From the NCBI GenBank assembly GCA_033065855.1, contig JAVXUO010001960.1, forward strand, positions 1 to 64,000: 64,000 bases of DNA, read 5' to 3'. The notes beneath the pieces were generated by a model that was not told where the DNA came from, did not search any database, and saw only the letters and a list, made by a program, of their open reading frames with translations. Positions within the stretch are counted from its first letter, which is position 1, and each line of letters starts with the position of its first letter. Positions 11,671-24,100 of the stretch are shown piece after piece. The stretch is from Escallonia rubra (lineage: Eukaryota; Streptophyta; Magnoliopsida; Escalloniales; Escalloniaceae). Made by a program: the position numbers and the translations under genes.

Positions 11671-11780
11671 TAGGAGTTATACAATGAATGAGTCGCATGC
11701 TCACATGCGCATCGCGTGTGCACGACAGCTCAGCCAAAACTTGTTTCGATATAACACATTTTTTACAGTACATTCAGACT

Positions 11781-12115
11781 GAGTTTTTTTCCTTAATAAC
11801 TTATTTTTAATACTTAATTACTCCATTTTGAACTTTATTTACCTATCTAAACCACTTTTAAAAAACGTAGTTTCAAACCACGTTTTTCAAGGGAAGAAAA
11901 CGTGATTTCAAACCACGTTTTCAAGGAAATTTCTGTTTGAAACAGAGATTTCATATGTTTTCAAAAGAAATCTCTGTTTCAAATCACGTTTTCTTCATTT
12001 GAAAACGTGGTTTGAAAACACGTTTAGCAAAAGTGGGCTAGATAGGTAAATAAGGTTCAACATAGGGTAAAGAGGTAATTAAGTATTCAAAATGGATTAT
12101 TAAGGGAAAAAACTC
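11781..12115. mobile_element. Mutator-type fold-back MITE with 10-bp target duplication
   Basis: A 335-bp element has long terminal inverted repeats: GAGTTTTTTTCCTTAATAA at the left, and the reverse complement of the right end reads GAGTTTTTTCCCTTAATAA. The two halves pair over nearly their whole length through AAACGTGGTTTGAAA-type words, so the element can form one hairpin. CATTCAGACT lies directly outside both ends (11771-11780 and 12116-12125), a 10-bp duplication that fits Mutator-like elements. It sits inside the array's first motif unit. Confidence 0.85.
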
Positions 12116-12159
12116 CATTCAGACTCATCCCTGTACGGACAAGTGTCCTTGGTACCTAA

Positions 12160-13370
12160 GGCCCCGTACGTTTACCATATTCGTTTTCCGTTTTTTGTTT
12201 TTTGTTTTTGTTTTCTATATTCTTGTATTCAGGTCCAAAATTTGATCGTGTACTTTTATCATTTTTGTCAGTTTTTCGTTTTTACTTTTTTCACTTAATC
12301 TTGTACGTTTACCATTTTCATTTTCATTTTCAGTCACTTTCTTGAATCCATTCTTGTATGTTTAGCATTTCCTACACTATTTGTACCCATATTTTCCCAT
12401 TTTAACCCTACTTTTAACCTACCAAATTATTTTTGGTAGGGGGCTGGTCGAGGCATCAAACCTCTCTAGTAACAGAAAAAAAAAATCCTAAAGAATTCTG
12501 GCTGCTCCTTTCTTCTCATTTGATCAGCAGCTCTAGCCTCTGCTCACCCACCGTCTGAATCTGAGGTCCCAACATTTGAGCTTTGATTATTCTTTATTTC
12601 AAGAAAGAATTTTAGAAGCAGTCATCGTGCCACCCAGAAATGGAAACCCACCACCGTCGGTGAGTGGCCCACCCCACGAAGACAACCCACGACCACCCAC
12701 AACCACACCGGCGCACCCAAGGCTGCCAACTGCACCAAGGGCCACCCAGAAATGGAAACGGAGGGTACCATCTTCAATCAATCAACCCACAAACAAAACT
12801 CAAAGAGAAAACAGAAACAGCAAGGAGAGTAGCAGATCGGTGCTTGTTAGGGAGATGATAGGTACTCGGCAGGAGGAAAGATGCTCCGTTTTGACAGATC
12901 TGCTGGATGGAAGGGAAATACGTTGACGAACTGGAGATGGCGTCTCCGTCTTCTCTGTGACGTGTCTCCGGCAGCTAAGGGGAGACTCGACCGCAGCTTC
13001 AATTTCTTCGGCAGCTTGAGCTTGAGAAATGGAGTGAGAGAGAGTTGTTGGGGATCTGCTCATTGAAAATGGAGATGTGCAATGAATCAGGCAGAGAGGG
13101 ACGGGGAGAGAGGACAGCTTCACGTGACTAGGCTAGGCTTCGTAGAGCTTGTAAGAGAGAACAGTGAACAGTGCAACCATGCCTTGTTTCTTCAGAGTAT
13201 TCTCTGACAAGAGTTGCGGCGTTTTGGAAAAAGGTGTTTTCACGTTTTCAGCACTGTTCATTGTTTTTGGATCCGATACAAATACAAAAAATGGTAAAAG
13301 TACACGAAATATTCCCGTTTTTTGTAATCATTACAAAAAACGGAAAACAAATACTCTAAACGTACGGACC
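12160..13370. mobile_element. non-autonomous TIR element, PIF/Harbinger-like
   Basis: GGCCCCGTACGTTTACCATA at the left matches the reverse complement of the right end, GGTCCGTACGTTTAGAGTAT. Both arms run on into TTTTCCGTTTTTTG, giving inverted repeats of about 38 bp. The flanks are TAA (left) and TAG (right), close to the 3-bp TWA duplication of PIF/Harbinger. The 1.2-kb interior has no transposase. A CCACC-rich frame at 12576-12926 and its shadows look compositional or captured. Flanking sequence resumes as CTAGTTTCC, which continues the array. Confidence 0.6.
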
Positions 13371-14720
13371 TAGTTTCCTTAATTGTCCTTTCTTTTGACA
13401 ATAATAGTCAAGAGAGGGTCATCAGGGCAAAAAAGTCATTAATCACATAGCCCACTCTCTAAGTTCAGTTATCATCATATACCCTTCACCTTCGTAACTT
13501 CCCTTCAGCAGCTACTCTTCCCCTTCTCTCTTCTTCCTCTACCACTACGACTCCCCATTTTGAAATTGGTTGAATTGTTGCCCTTCACACTTGAAATTGT
13601 AGGTTTTGTGAAGCTCCAATTGTGAAATCTTGCATTTTTCTTTCCTTTGACTGGTTTTGCTCAGAAACAGGGGAAAGGTAAAGACAACGAAAGTCTGGGT
13701 TTCTGTGCCCCGTTTGTTTTCAATATCAAATGGGCTGAATTTGTTGTATTAGGCTCAGTTGAGTGGAGTTTTTCTTTGCTGTTGGGCTAATTTTGAGTTT
13801 GCGGTTCCTCTCTCATTTTCCTGGGCTTTCTGAGTCACCAAACAGAGTTACGGTGTTACATGTTCAGTACTTGATACCCTTCTCGAATTTCTGAACAATT
13901 TTGTCTGTAATATTTTCCGGTGGAAATCGACTTCTCTCCTCTATCATATACACTTCACGAATTCGATTCTCTACCGGTAAGTTTCTTTCCTCTGCAATTT
14001 TTCCTGTTCTTTTTAACGTATTTTCATGTTCAAAATCATTTCTGCCTTTGACGTGCCTGTGAGTTCCCAAAACCATATCTGCGTTATGGTTTTTTAATCC
14101 GTGCTTGTGAGTTTCTGTTGGAGGCGCTGGACATGGTATGGTCGTGGGTTTGTTGTTCGCGGTTGTGGGTGTGTCTGGTGGTCGCGGGTTTCGCCGGTTG
14201 TCATGGGGTCGGATGTGGCGACAGCGGCGGGTTGGAAGGCAATATGTTGGCTGATGACGACCGGTCGCCGTTGATGGTTTGCAAACGGTCGCCGGAGGTT
14301 GTTGGATGATGGGTTTTGGGATTCGTGGCGGTTGGTGGTCGTGGATGGGCCGATTTGGATGTTAAAATCGGCCGGTGGTGGTGGGTCGTTGCGGGGGCAG
14401 TGTGGTGGACTTGGCGGTCGTGGGTGGTCATGGGTGGGGCTGTTGGGTTCGCCGGAAGGTGTTGCCGGCGTAGGCTTGGTGGCAGGGAAAGTGGGTGATG
14501 CCGGTGAGGTCGCCGGAGGTTGTTACCGGCATTGTCGCCGGATGGTGCTGTCGCCGGTGGTGCCAAATGGCGTCGCCAGAGGGTGTTGCCGCGATGGTGG
14601 ATGGTGATGTGTGAAATGAGAGCAGCCTAATTGTCCCGTTTGTTCCTGCATTAATGGTTGTACAATGTGAACCTTTTTTGTACACCATGCATTGTTTGTC
14701 GTACAACATGATTGTAATAT
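13371..14720 (+). repeat. array body A
   Basis: An unidentified repeat body that parallels body B in order and wording. It opens with TTGTCCTTTC and CAGGGCAAAAAAGTCA, passes through a pyrimidine-rich CCTTCAGCAGCTACTC stretch, and reaches a GTGGGTGTGTCTGGTGG/GGTGGTCG tract at 14110-14600. It closes with GTACAACATG words. Frames of up to 121 residues in this tract are compositional. Confidence 0.5.
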
Positions 14721-16129
14721 TATTTGAATCTTTAATAATATTGTACTTTGAATCTTTAGAATAATTTTTACTGTTTTAACCTTAATCAAATATTACTTAA
14801 AAGATCTTTTACATCTCATACAATGAATGAGTCGCACAAGCATCACGTGTGCACGACGCTTGTATGTATAAAAGAAAATTCTGTTTTGATGTAACAGTTT
14901 TTTGGTATTACATTGGACTCTTTGATTTTTCCCGATTGTCCATTCTCTTGACGATAGTAGAGGATCAGGGCAAAAACGTCAACAACCAGTAGCCCCCTCT
15001 CCGATTTGAGTTACCAGATACCCTCTCCTTTCCCCTTAACTTCCCTTCAGCAGCTCCTCCTCCCCTTCTCCCTTCCTCCTCTTCCATTACGAAATGCAAT
15101 CCGCGAGTCACCTACGTCAAATTCTTCTCCTCACTTCTCCATCGGTAAGTTTCGATGCCAACGAATTTCTTTCATATAATATCCTTCAAATTTTCCCTAT
15201 ATTTTTCAATGAATCTGTCATACGTACAACCGTTCATTGACATATTCATGCGTTGGGTTTTTTATTCCTGCGTTGGGTTATGTGCATAGGGTTCTCTGCC
15301 ATTTCTATGCACAACTTTGAAAACCGCATCGGTCACCGTTGGTGACCAGGCCTGTGAGCTTTTGTTGGAGGCGATGGTTGTGGTGTGGGATTGGTGGCGG
15401 TTGTGGGTGTTCAGTCGGTGGTTGTCGGTGTGTCTGATGGTCATGGGTTTGGCCGTGTGTGGTGGTTTGGGGGTGATAGAGTCAGTTGTTGTAGACCAGT
15501 CGATGTTGGTGCCATTGGTGGGTTTGAGATCAGTCGTCGGAGGGCGGTGGCTCTTGGGTTTTGGGATTGGTGGCGGTTGGTTGTTGTGGGTGTGCCGGTT
15601 GGCGGTTGTGGGTGGGTGATAATTGGCCGGAAATCGGGTGTATTTGTGGGGATGTGGTGGCCGGAGGTGGTGGGTCGTGGTGATGGGGAGAGTGGTTGCT
15701 GCGTTGGTGGTCTAGGGGGCTGGGCAGTGAGTGTGGCAGTCCAGAGGGTGTTGTCGGAGGTTGCTGCCGGCGGTAGCCCTTGGGTTTTGGGATTGGTGGC
15801 GATTGATATTCGTGGGTTTGCCGGTTGGTGGTTGTGGGTGGGCGAGAACGGTTGTCTTTGTGGGGAGGTGGTAGCCGGCTGTGGTGGGTCGTGGTGATGG
15901 TCAGAGTGTTGGCTGCAGTGGTGGTCTGCCACTAGGTGGCGGGGCAATGGGTGTTGCCGGAGGGTTTTGCCCGGGGTGTTGCCAGCGGGTGATGCCTGCG
16001 GCAGTGCCTGTTGCTGCAATGTTGGTTACAGAAGTGATGGATTCTCCACTACTGCGTTTGACGTTTTCATGACTACCCTTTTTAACATATTAAGGGTACT
16101 TGACAAAAGTTCATTAAGGATAATTTCAG

Positions 16130-16162
16130 AGAGAGAGAGAGAGAGTAAGAGAGAGAGAACAT
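16130..16162. repeat. (GA)n microsatellite
   Basis: A GAGAGA run with a TAAG interruption sits where the LRR gene fragment breaks off. A second GA/GATA run lies at 16567-16616, in the presumed former 5' UTR. Confidence 0.9.
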
Positions 16163-16530
16163 ACATTCGGGTGACCCGATTATCAGTCACAGGTAACATG
16201 AAACCAATTACACGGGTCAACCAAAGTCGGATCCCAATTCTGCAGTACGTTTTTCGGGTCATTCACAGCTCTCCTCAATGCATACTAAGCATCTCCTGAT
16301 CACCCACAGACATTTGACGGTCAAGTGGTCGTTTTGGCAGATAATATCATGAAACCCATTATAGAAATGAACATGGTCCACAAAGCGACATGCTCACCTT
16401 CAGTATGGGCATTTGTGGTTGACGATAGAACAGAAAGAAGATTGAAAACATGAAACAGAACCCAGATCGCAATGTTGAAGCCAACTTTAGAAATTGGAAA
16501 CCCAAAAGGCCTTTGGTCACTTAAGAGTCA
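16160..16530 (-). pseudogene. captured 5' fragment of an LRR (SERK/LRR-protein) gene
   Basis: Read on the minus strand, a signal-peptide-like exon ends at 16398 (HTE-G) at a GTGAGC donor. A CAG acceptor at 16296 opens the next exon (from 16295). That exon encodes GDA[16 protein letters not shown], then [17 protein letters not shown], and then DNRVTR in a shifted frame. This is the LRRNT_2 cap of SERK receptors and their short secreted LRR relatives, where DALYAL and WDPTLV-PC-W-HVTC are hallmarks. An in-frame TAG replaces the Leu codon before YAL, a frameshift precedes DNRVTR, and everything after the first LRR cap is missing. CT-rich upstream sequence (16560-16620) looks like the parent's 5' UTR. 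It is a non-functional capture with promoter side, intron and start of exon 2. Confidence 0.82.
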
Positions 16531-17879
16531 AGCTTTGTACAGTGTGCTGATATAGATGCTCGCACACACAGAGATAGAGATAGAGAGAGAAGAGATAGAG
16601 ATAGAGAGAGAGAGATTTTTGTGTTTTTGTCAAAAGCAGAGCGAAGGTCCAAAAGAGGCAAGGAGTCTAATCTTTGTTAGCGAATTTATAGAGCCCCTTA
16701 AAATACGAATGGACTGCTTACACTAGGTGGCGGGGCTAGTGGGTGTTGCCGGTAGTAGTGGATGGTGATGGGTGGAAATGGGAGCAGCCCCGTCACTGCT
16801 TGTTGTTTGTTGTTCCTGCATTATTAGTTGTAGAGTATGCATTGTTGGTTGTACAACATGCATTGTTGGTTGTAAAACATGCATTGTTGGTAGTAATATT
16901 CAAACTCTCAAATTTATTATTTAAATCTTATGCGTGTTATTGTTGTTTCAAAGGTGTTTTCTGAGAAGCAAAAGGGAAGAGATTACTGATTGTTATCGGT
17001 CAATGTAACTAATTAGGATATTTTTTGGAAAGCAAAACGGATGAGGTTAAATATTTTTAATAAGACTAAGTAGATCATTGAATAGTAAAACAACAAGTTA
17101 AGGATCAGAAAATTTATTAAGTTGCCCCGTTTTTATTTTGATTTGATGGTGTATGCAAAGAGGTAACATTTTTTTTCCAATACTAGACCTTACAAGGTTA
17201 ATGGTGTAAGTTCAGATTATAAGTGATTAAAAGGCTTATTTTTTTTCGGTTGGGTTTTGAGATTTTTTAGGGCTTAGTGGTTTTGCACTTTTTTGCTTTG
17301 GTTTGCTTTTGTTGGATCTAATGGTATTTAACATTTACTGTTCATATTAGCATTGGTTAAACAGTAGGAAGTGAGGAGAGTAAAATTTGGGAGAGAGGAA
17401 GAAGGAAAATGGACCAATTGGTGAAGAGCTCAAAAATTCAAAATGAGAAAAAAATAGAAGGTTATCCATTTTATGTTGCGCTCTTTTGAATTCTACGTTG
17501 GGAGAGAGGAAAAGGAAAATGGACCAATTGGTGAAGAGCTCAAAAAGTCAAAATGAGAAAAAAATAAAAGGTTATCCATTTTATGTTGCATTCTTTTGAA
17601 TTCTATGTTCTAACTAACATATTGATTGCATTGAAAAAATAAGTCATATCACGTTGTAACTAAAATGGCACTTAATATGTTTTCAGTGATAAGTCTTTCA
17701 CTCAATATGACAATTGCAGGAAAACTGTATATATATGTATATGTCTGTAAACGCGTACCAAATGCCCCGCTTCTAAAGTTATTCCAGGAGTTATACAATG
17801 AATGAGTCGTCGTACATGCGTTGCGTGTGCAAGTCAGCTTGTTTTTTAAATTGATTTCTTTCTGTTAACTCCATGATGA

Positions 17880-18177
17880 CCGCCACACTTTACAAAATCA
17901 CCTCCCTGGTTCTCTCTCTTTCCCGCTCTCTGAAACACATCCATGCATGCGCACACGCACACGCATCTGGCGCCCACACAAACGCCCACTCCAGACACAC
18001 AATTGTCTCCTGGTTCTCTCTCCCTCTCCCTCTTTACTTTTAGTCGCTTTAGTCTTCCCAAAATCAACCTTTTTTCTGTTTTACATTTTAACTCTTCTCT
18101 CTTTCTCTCTCACGCACAAACACTCTCACACAAACACGCAAAACCTATTCTTGTCTTTCTCTGATCTTCATCAATTG
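17880..18177 (+). promoter_or_regulatory. pyrimidine-rich 5' leader of the candidate small gene
   Basis: CTCTCTCTCCCT, CTCTCTTTCTCTCTCACGCAC and ACACAAACACGC stretches end at the ATG at 18178. This is the composition common in plant 5' UTRs. A TATATATATGTATATG tract lies near 17728, too far off to be confident that it is the TATA box. Confidence 0.4.
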
Positions 18178-21100
18178 ATGTGCAGATTTAACGCTAGCAA
18201 TCGCATTCCATTATCTCTGCTGGTTCGTGCTTCTAAGGTAAACTCTCCTGTTACTTAATCTCTAGTTTGTCTTTCCTCAGTTTAAGTTAGGAATTGGGTT
18301 TGATAAAGATCTATTTGAGAGCTTAGGGTTTTCATGTCTATGGATTGTGTGTTTGCTTGACATCTTAAGTATTCACAAAAAGATTTGGAATTATGATGCC
18401 TAAGAAATTAGGATTCGCATTACGTGTTATAAGTACTTGTTAGAGTAGCAAATTCTTCATGCACTTAGCTAAAAATCTTTGTCGCCTTATAAGATGAAAA
18501 TCTGATGTACACTCTTTATTCAGAACCTTTCTGCAAAGTAACACTACCAAAAAAAAGGATTTAGGCGATACTTAAAAAATGTCGCCAACGACTGTAAAAG
18601 TGTCGCAAAGAGGTTTTCCAACACTTCAATAACGCTTTTCCTAAATGTCGCAAAATCGTCCGTCGGGAATTTCCGACACTTTCAATATGTGTCGGCAATT
18701 CACTTGCGACGCAATATTTGCAACGCTTATAAGTGCCTCTTATGAGGTCAATGAGTCAACCTAGTTTGCGATACTTATATGAAAAATGTCGCCAAATTTG
18801 CAACACTTCTGTAAAAATGCCAAAAATATTTGGCAACATTATCTTACAAGTGTCGTTCTTATTAAGGCACTTTTAACAAGTGTCACTAGAATTTAGCCAT
18901 GTGTTTGAATAAAACATCGAGAACCTTTGTAGAAAAACACTGGCCTAGGCACTTATAAAGTGAGATTCTAGAATGTAGCAAAAGTGATTGTTTTTTATTT
19001 TTGGGGTATTTCCCCAGCCCAATAAGATAACAACGAAGTCAATTTAACAAGCAAATAAACTAATCATGAACAAACCACAAAATAATTTCATTCAACGATA
19101 ACAAATATCCAACATCCATGTCCATAGGCTAACATAACCATCAGTCCATCACAGTTGAACCTAAAGAGTTTCTTACATCCAAAATGTTAACATAGAGGAT
19201 CTCTCTTTTAGTCCCACAAGCGCATTAATCAGTCCTAACATTTAAACTAAACCTGCAAAAAAAGAAAAACAAGAAGTCCCCAAAAAAGGTTACATAGGAA
19301 TTAACTGGTGTAACATAAGCAAATTCAAACCAGAGAAACTAATATCCTTAAAGAATGTAACGACATAAGAAACATATTCATCTGCATCCTTTCAAGATGA
19401 CTGCACTATGAGATTAAAAAGGTGAATTTATCACCTGATGTCATTCTTTGAAATGAAAAGCATTTAGCAACTTTTCGAAGACGTTAAAGTTTGCTAAGAG
19501 GCAAAGCTCTTGCCATGCTGGAAGCGTGGGAACCCCTCGTAAATAACCATGTAGTTTTCTCTTTTGGTGAAATAAGCTAGGGGGACTCTTTAAGAAGTAT
19601 TTTACCAATTGTTTGAAAACGAAAAGTCTAATTCATTCACTAATATACATATCGCCTAGATCTTCAGAAGCCACTTAAACAAAGAATGCTAGGATAAAAT
19701 AGTTAGAAACTGGGAGGGAACTTTTGATTTTATTTCAAAGGTACTTGTGATCATTAAACGTTGGATGAACGAATTCAACACAAATGACTTCCTCTTGCCT
19801 GCTTACTTCTTGGGTTTTTACTAACACATGTTGTTCCAGCAGATTATGCTTTTCTAACATCATTGTACATGTACAACACCTTTCCTTCCTTCACTCCTTA
19901 ACAAGACTCGGCCAAAAAAATGGCATAAGATTTGCCGGCTTACAATGTGCCTGAACCTGAAGATAGAGTGACTCTATTAACATGGTAACTCTGGTCTTTC
20001 GGCTTCGACAACAAAAAAAGGGGAATCACGTAACTATGTTAAGAAGAGAAATTACAAAGCAAATTTTGATCTCTTTCTTACCAAAGCGCACAAACGTCCA
20101 TCGTGGTCTAAGCCTTGGATATCTTATCGGTCACAAAGCACTCTAGAAGGCAGACAAGAAACCAAATCTTTCAGAGAACTCTGGCAGATATTAACAATTC
20201 TAGAGAGGTTCAAAGGCATTTCGCTCAACCTATATTAGACCTGCTTGTTTATTGGTTAAGATCTCTGTTGTGCTAACTGAGACCTAGAGAAAAAGCTCGT
20301 CTATCATTTTTGATATCAAAGGATAGGATACAGTGGGATAACTATTACTAGATCTTTTTTTACATTATATTCCAATACCTATATCAGGTCTGTTACCATA
20401 CTATGGTTATTAGCTGGATTCACTGCTTCCTTTTACACTATGGTGATGGACAAAAGAAATGGAAATGACCGTTACTGAGACCATTGAGATATTTACCGTT
20501 CGGCCTATTTAAGAAGAACAACAATAGAACAGAGAGAAGTGGTCATGGATAGATAGCTGCAAGTGGTATTTTTTAGCTCCTGGCTTGGAAACGATGTATC
20601 CCTTGTAAATTGCAAATGTTGTAAAAACATGTCCTATAACAGGTTCAAGAGATTGATAGAAAATCACTTTAAACGTGCATGTAAACCTTATAAATTTCTA
20701 TGCTCCAAAACAAATACAGCTGCAATCGTCAGAGATACAATTTTTTCAAGAACCAAAAAATCGTACCAGAAGAGTTCAGCAAGTAAGTTGCTAGTCTCTT
20801 TTGCTGCCCGTATTCAATTCTTGACATATATCTCTGGTAGTCACCACAGTAGCCTGTCAAAGAACTTTGGATGACGAAAATTTATCGATTGTAATGCAAT
20901 TCTGATGATGATAACAAAAATTTATCAATTGAAAAATGTTAATCTGAACTACTCTTTTCAGTGGCTTGTCAACTGCCCAAAATACCCAAATACAGAAACA
21001 ATGGCGCACACAATCACAGACACAAGCTACAGTTATCCAAAAGTAATAAAAATGACTCATATTGAAAGATGAAAAACTAAATAGGGACGCTTTAAAAGAG

Positions 21101-24100
21101 ATTAAAAATGAATGAACACTCACGATTAGATGTTGCAGGATTTGATTTGCTCATCCCTAGCTTTGCATATAGTATGTTTTGCACTCAACTACAGACCTGC
21201 AATCAGATTTCATAAATGATACTTACAGGCCAAAAGTGTTAGCTTTACAAAGTAAAAGACAATGACCCAATTAGAGAATCCAAAATTTTAACAAGACTGA
21301 TTATGTAATAGGAGAATTGATTAAAATAGCATCAGAGAATGATGTTATGCTAAGGATTTTCACAGTCAGCTTGTCATTTTTATTGGTATGAGTCCCTAAA
21401 AGTGGCCTTCTTCCACTCTGAGGCTTCACCTAGGTATCAAGTTCTAAATAAATTAAACACGGGACTATGTACAACCATAATTCACTAAAGATAGTTATTA
21501 AGTTTAAACATAATATCTAATCTACACTATTGTGGCAGTGTATCCAACCCAGCAAACTATAGTTATAAGATGATATTAATAGAATGAAGATGAAGAAAAA
21601 GTAAAAGAAGACATAAGATAGAATACAATAAGGATGCTCTTCATAGTTGGCTAAGTCTTCCATAAACTTTTAACCACTGAACATGTTCAAGTAGGAAATA
21701 GTAATAGCCAATTCATTTGTTGCTCAAACTTAATTCACGGTACAAACTGATATAAGAACTAGATGACATGGCTACCGTCCAAATCATTTCTCAAATCCTT
21801 TACTTTTGTAAATGTAATTGGTAATGGTCCTTCAGTTTGGCATCTATAGGTAAATGCCTTTTTCTCTATCTTCCAAACCTACTACAAAGCATTCTAAACT
21901 AAGGCCTTGTTTATTCACAAAACTATGAACGAGATTTCACAAATAATACTTTATGCACGATGTTTCCATGTGTTTGTTGCCCCAGTAAAAAACTATTAGA
22001 AATTAAAGAAAGAATTAGCTTTTCTAAATAAGTCCATTCAAGCATCAAAACAAACAGTTGGTGTGCACAATAGAACCATCTTCAGGGAACCTCGTCACTG
22101 ATAACATAAATCATAGCCACTTAAGAAACAAGAAGGGACAGAATATTATTATATGCTCAATCAAGAGACCAAAATGGAGCAAACGTGCTATTCACTACAG
22201 AAGCCCAGTAATTAAGGAACCCGTCATTAACCTAATCCTATCAACTAATCAAATAGTGCCAATTCTAGTCAAAATTGGATCTGTTACTGTTACATTTTCA
22301 GTTGCAAGTCTGTTCAAAAGAGGACATTAGTTTTGATAGAGAGAGAGCATGAAGTATACAAAATGGCAAAAGGTCCATACCTGATTGTTAAGTCAAAGAT
22401 CATCGATCAACCTCCATCGGTGAAGACCAACATAGCCAGAGAGGGTTGATTGTTATGGTGCGCGTTTGTTCAGAAAGAGCGCTCGTTTCCAAAATTCTTC
22501 ACCCAAAAATATTTAGTCCCTGGTACTTTATTAACAGGATATAATTAGATAAAACGTTGTTGTTTAGATTTTAAGTTTCTCAACGCTTTACTATAAATGT
22601 CATTATTATGCGACAGTTAAAAGAATGTCACGTTCATTAATGCCGCTACACCCAATGCCGACACTTAGTATGTGACGCACCGAGAAGTGTCGCAAAGGTT
22701 GTGACACATTTATATTTGCGTCGGTAAATTTGCAATAGTATTGTCAAAGCGTTGTAAAATAGAGCTAGTTAATGACATTTTCTAAAGTTTCATAGAATAA
22801 GCGTTGCCTTAGCCCCCTTTTTTTTTTTAGTGTAATGAGACAAACTTTAGTCTTTGAAATTTGTTTTGGTCATCCTGTTTCAATTTTGAATACGAACCTT
22901 CTAAAGGAATAGCATGTCCTTTTTGGGTTAGATAGATAGAGCAAACGTGCTGACTTAATTTTCCCAAAAAAAAAAAGGTTGGCAATATTTTCTTTGTGTT
23001 CTAACTTTCAGTGTAACCTAGAATTGTTAGAAAGTAACATGATTGCTTGCATAATATAATGTTTTCCTTTATGTATAGTTGTTTGTGCAATGTTTCCATG
23101 GCTAGTAGACGGCGCCCTTGAGCCCAAGGAGGTCGCAGCACACAAGTGCCATCACTTGATTCTCCCCCTGTTGAGACCAACGAACAGCCCAATGTCGAGA
23201 TGCATGCTCATGCTAATTCGCAGTGATTTCTAATGCCAACTTCGAGGATGGGGAGCTCGACGGTGAGATGACCGGTGACTGAGGGGTCACAAATCCACCC
23301 AACATCTACGCTTGGTTAGGCTTAATTGCATTCGAAGTCCTGCTATTTTTCTACGGGACTGACGGCACCCTCTTCTCTGCAACTTGCCACCAGCATTAGG
23401 AGCACTGTTTCCAATACTTGGAAAGGTTGACTAGTGGTCATGTGGTAGCATATTTATAACAAGGATAAAATTTATGTCAGCCTAGGAATAGGTCTCTGTA
23501 TGTCATAACCCCGTCTTTCTCAAGTGTAGGCGTTAAATATTGCCTCTTACGTTGTTTAGTTCTTTGTGTTCCTTCCGCTTTGTGTTATCTCTTTTATCTG
23601 TGAAGAAAAGGAAAGAGTGTGAGACTAAGGTGTTTGCATTTTTTTCTTTGATAGGTAAGACTAAGGTTTCTGCATTACTACGCGGCCAGAGTCACACCCT
23701 CCTGCTTTTGATTTAATCAAAGTTCTTAAGCAGCTTTGTATAAAACTTGAATTGATGTATAATGGACAATTCAGCGAAAGTAGCTCATAGTACGACTAAC
23801 TTGCCTTTTCGCACCTCGGACATGGAAACAGTTAGATCATCAGCTATTCTGGATTTGGATGAGCCGGAGTGAGCCTGCAACAATCTAACAGAAAGGGTTC
23901 TCACTATGGACAGTGGGTGAAAACCCACTGTCCAGAAGCAAAAGTCCGGACTGGGATAAGGAAACACCAAACAGGGTTCTTGCTATGGAAGTAGGTGCTG
24001 TCCTAACGTAGCTAAGTGTTGCCCATATAACAAAGAGTAAGGAACTATGTAAATGCTGCCTTGTGATCCATTGCGTTGGCGGTGATTGGATGAATTGAAG

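Larger units (their letters stand above)
14926..16900 (+). repeat. array body B, split by a gene-fragment insertion
   Basis: The counterpart of body A, with a longer GGTGG/GGGTTTTGGGATTGGTGGCG tract at 15360-16030 that is itself internally repeated. The word CTAGGTGGCGGGGC occurs at both 15933 and 16724, on either side of a stretch holding an LRR gene fragment. This suggests either an insertion with local duplication or two tandem bodies. The closing TGCATTGTTGGTTGTA words at 16830-16890 correspond to body A's end. Confidence 0.45.
11671..17845 (+). repeat. nested repeat array: three copies of a motif around two related bodies
   Basis: A motif with TTATACAATGAATGAGTCG, followed by a CGTGTGCA word, recurs in the same orientation near 11679, 14816 and 17790. 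In the first copy CACATGCG-CAT-CGCGTGTG is a small hairpin. Between the copies lie two related bodies, A (about 13371-14720) and B (about 14926-16900). They share a TTGTCC...CAGGGCAAAAA lead, a CCCTTCAGCAGCTCCTCC-like stretch, a GGTAAGTTTC word and a GGTGG/GTGGGTTTTGGG tract. Motif 1 and body A are pushed apart by the Mutator MITE and the PIF-like element. The family is unidentified: the hairpins suggest a Helitron-type end, but the CTRR terminus is not seen. Confidence 0.6.

Noticed and set aside
11690-11730. Hairpin CACATGCG/CGCGTGTG as a Helitron 3' end
   Set aside because: No CTRR terminus at the expected distance in any of the three motif copies, and no AT insertion dinucleotide could be shown. 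Kept only as a possibility.
14110-16019. Frames of 100-192 codons on both strands
   Set aside because: They come from GGTGG/CCACC composition of array bodies A and B and show no conserved motif.
23094-23230. Start of an arginine-rich protein (ATGGCTAGTAGACGGCG)
   Set aside because: Stopped after seven codons, with no supporting exon or homology that I can see.
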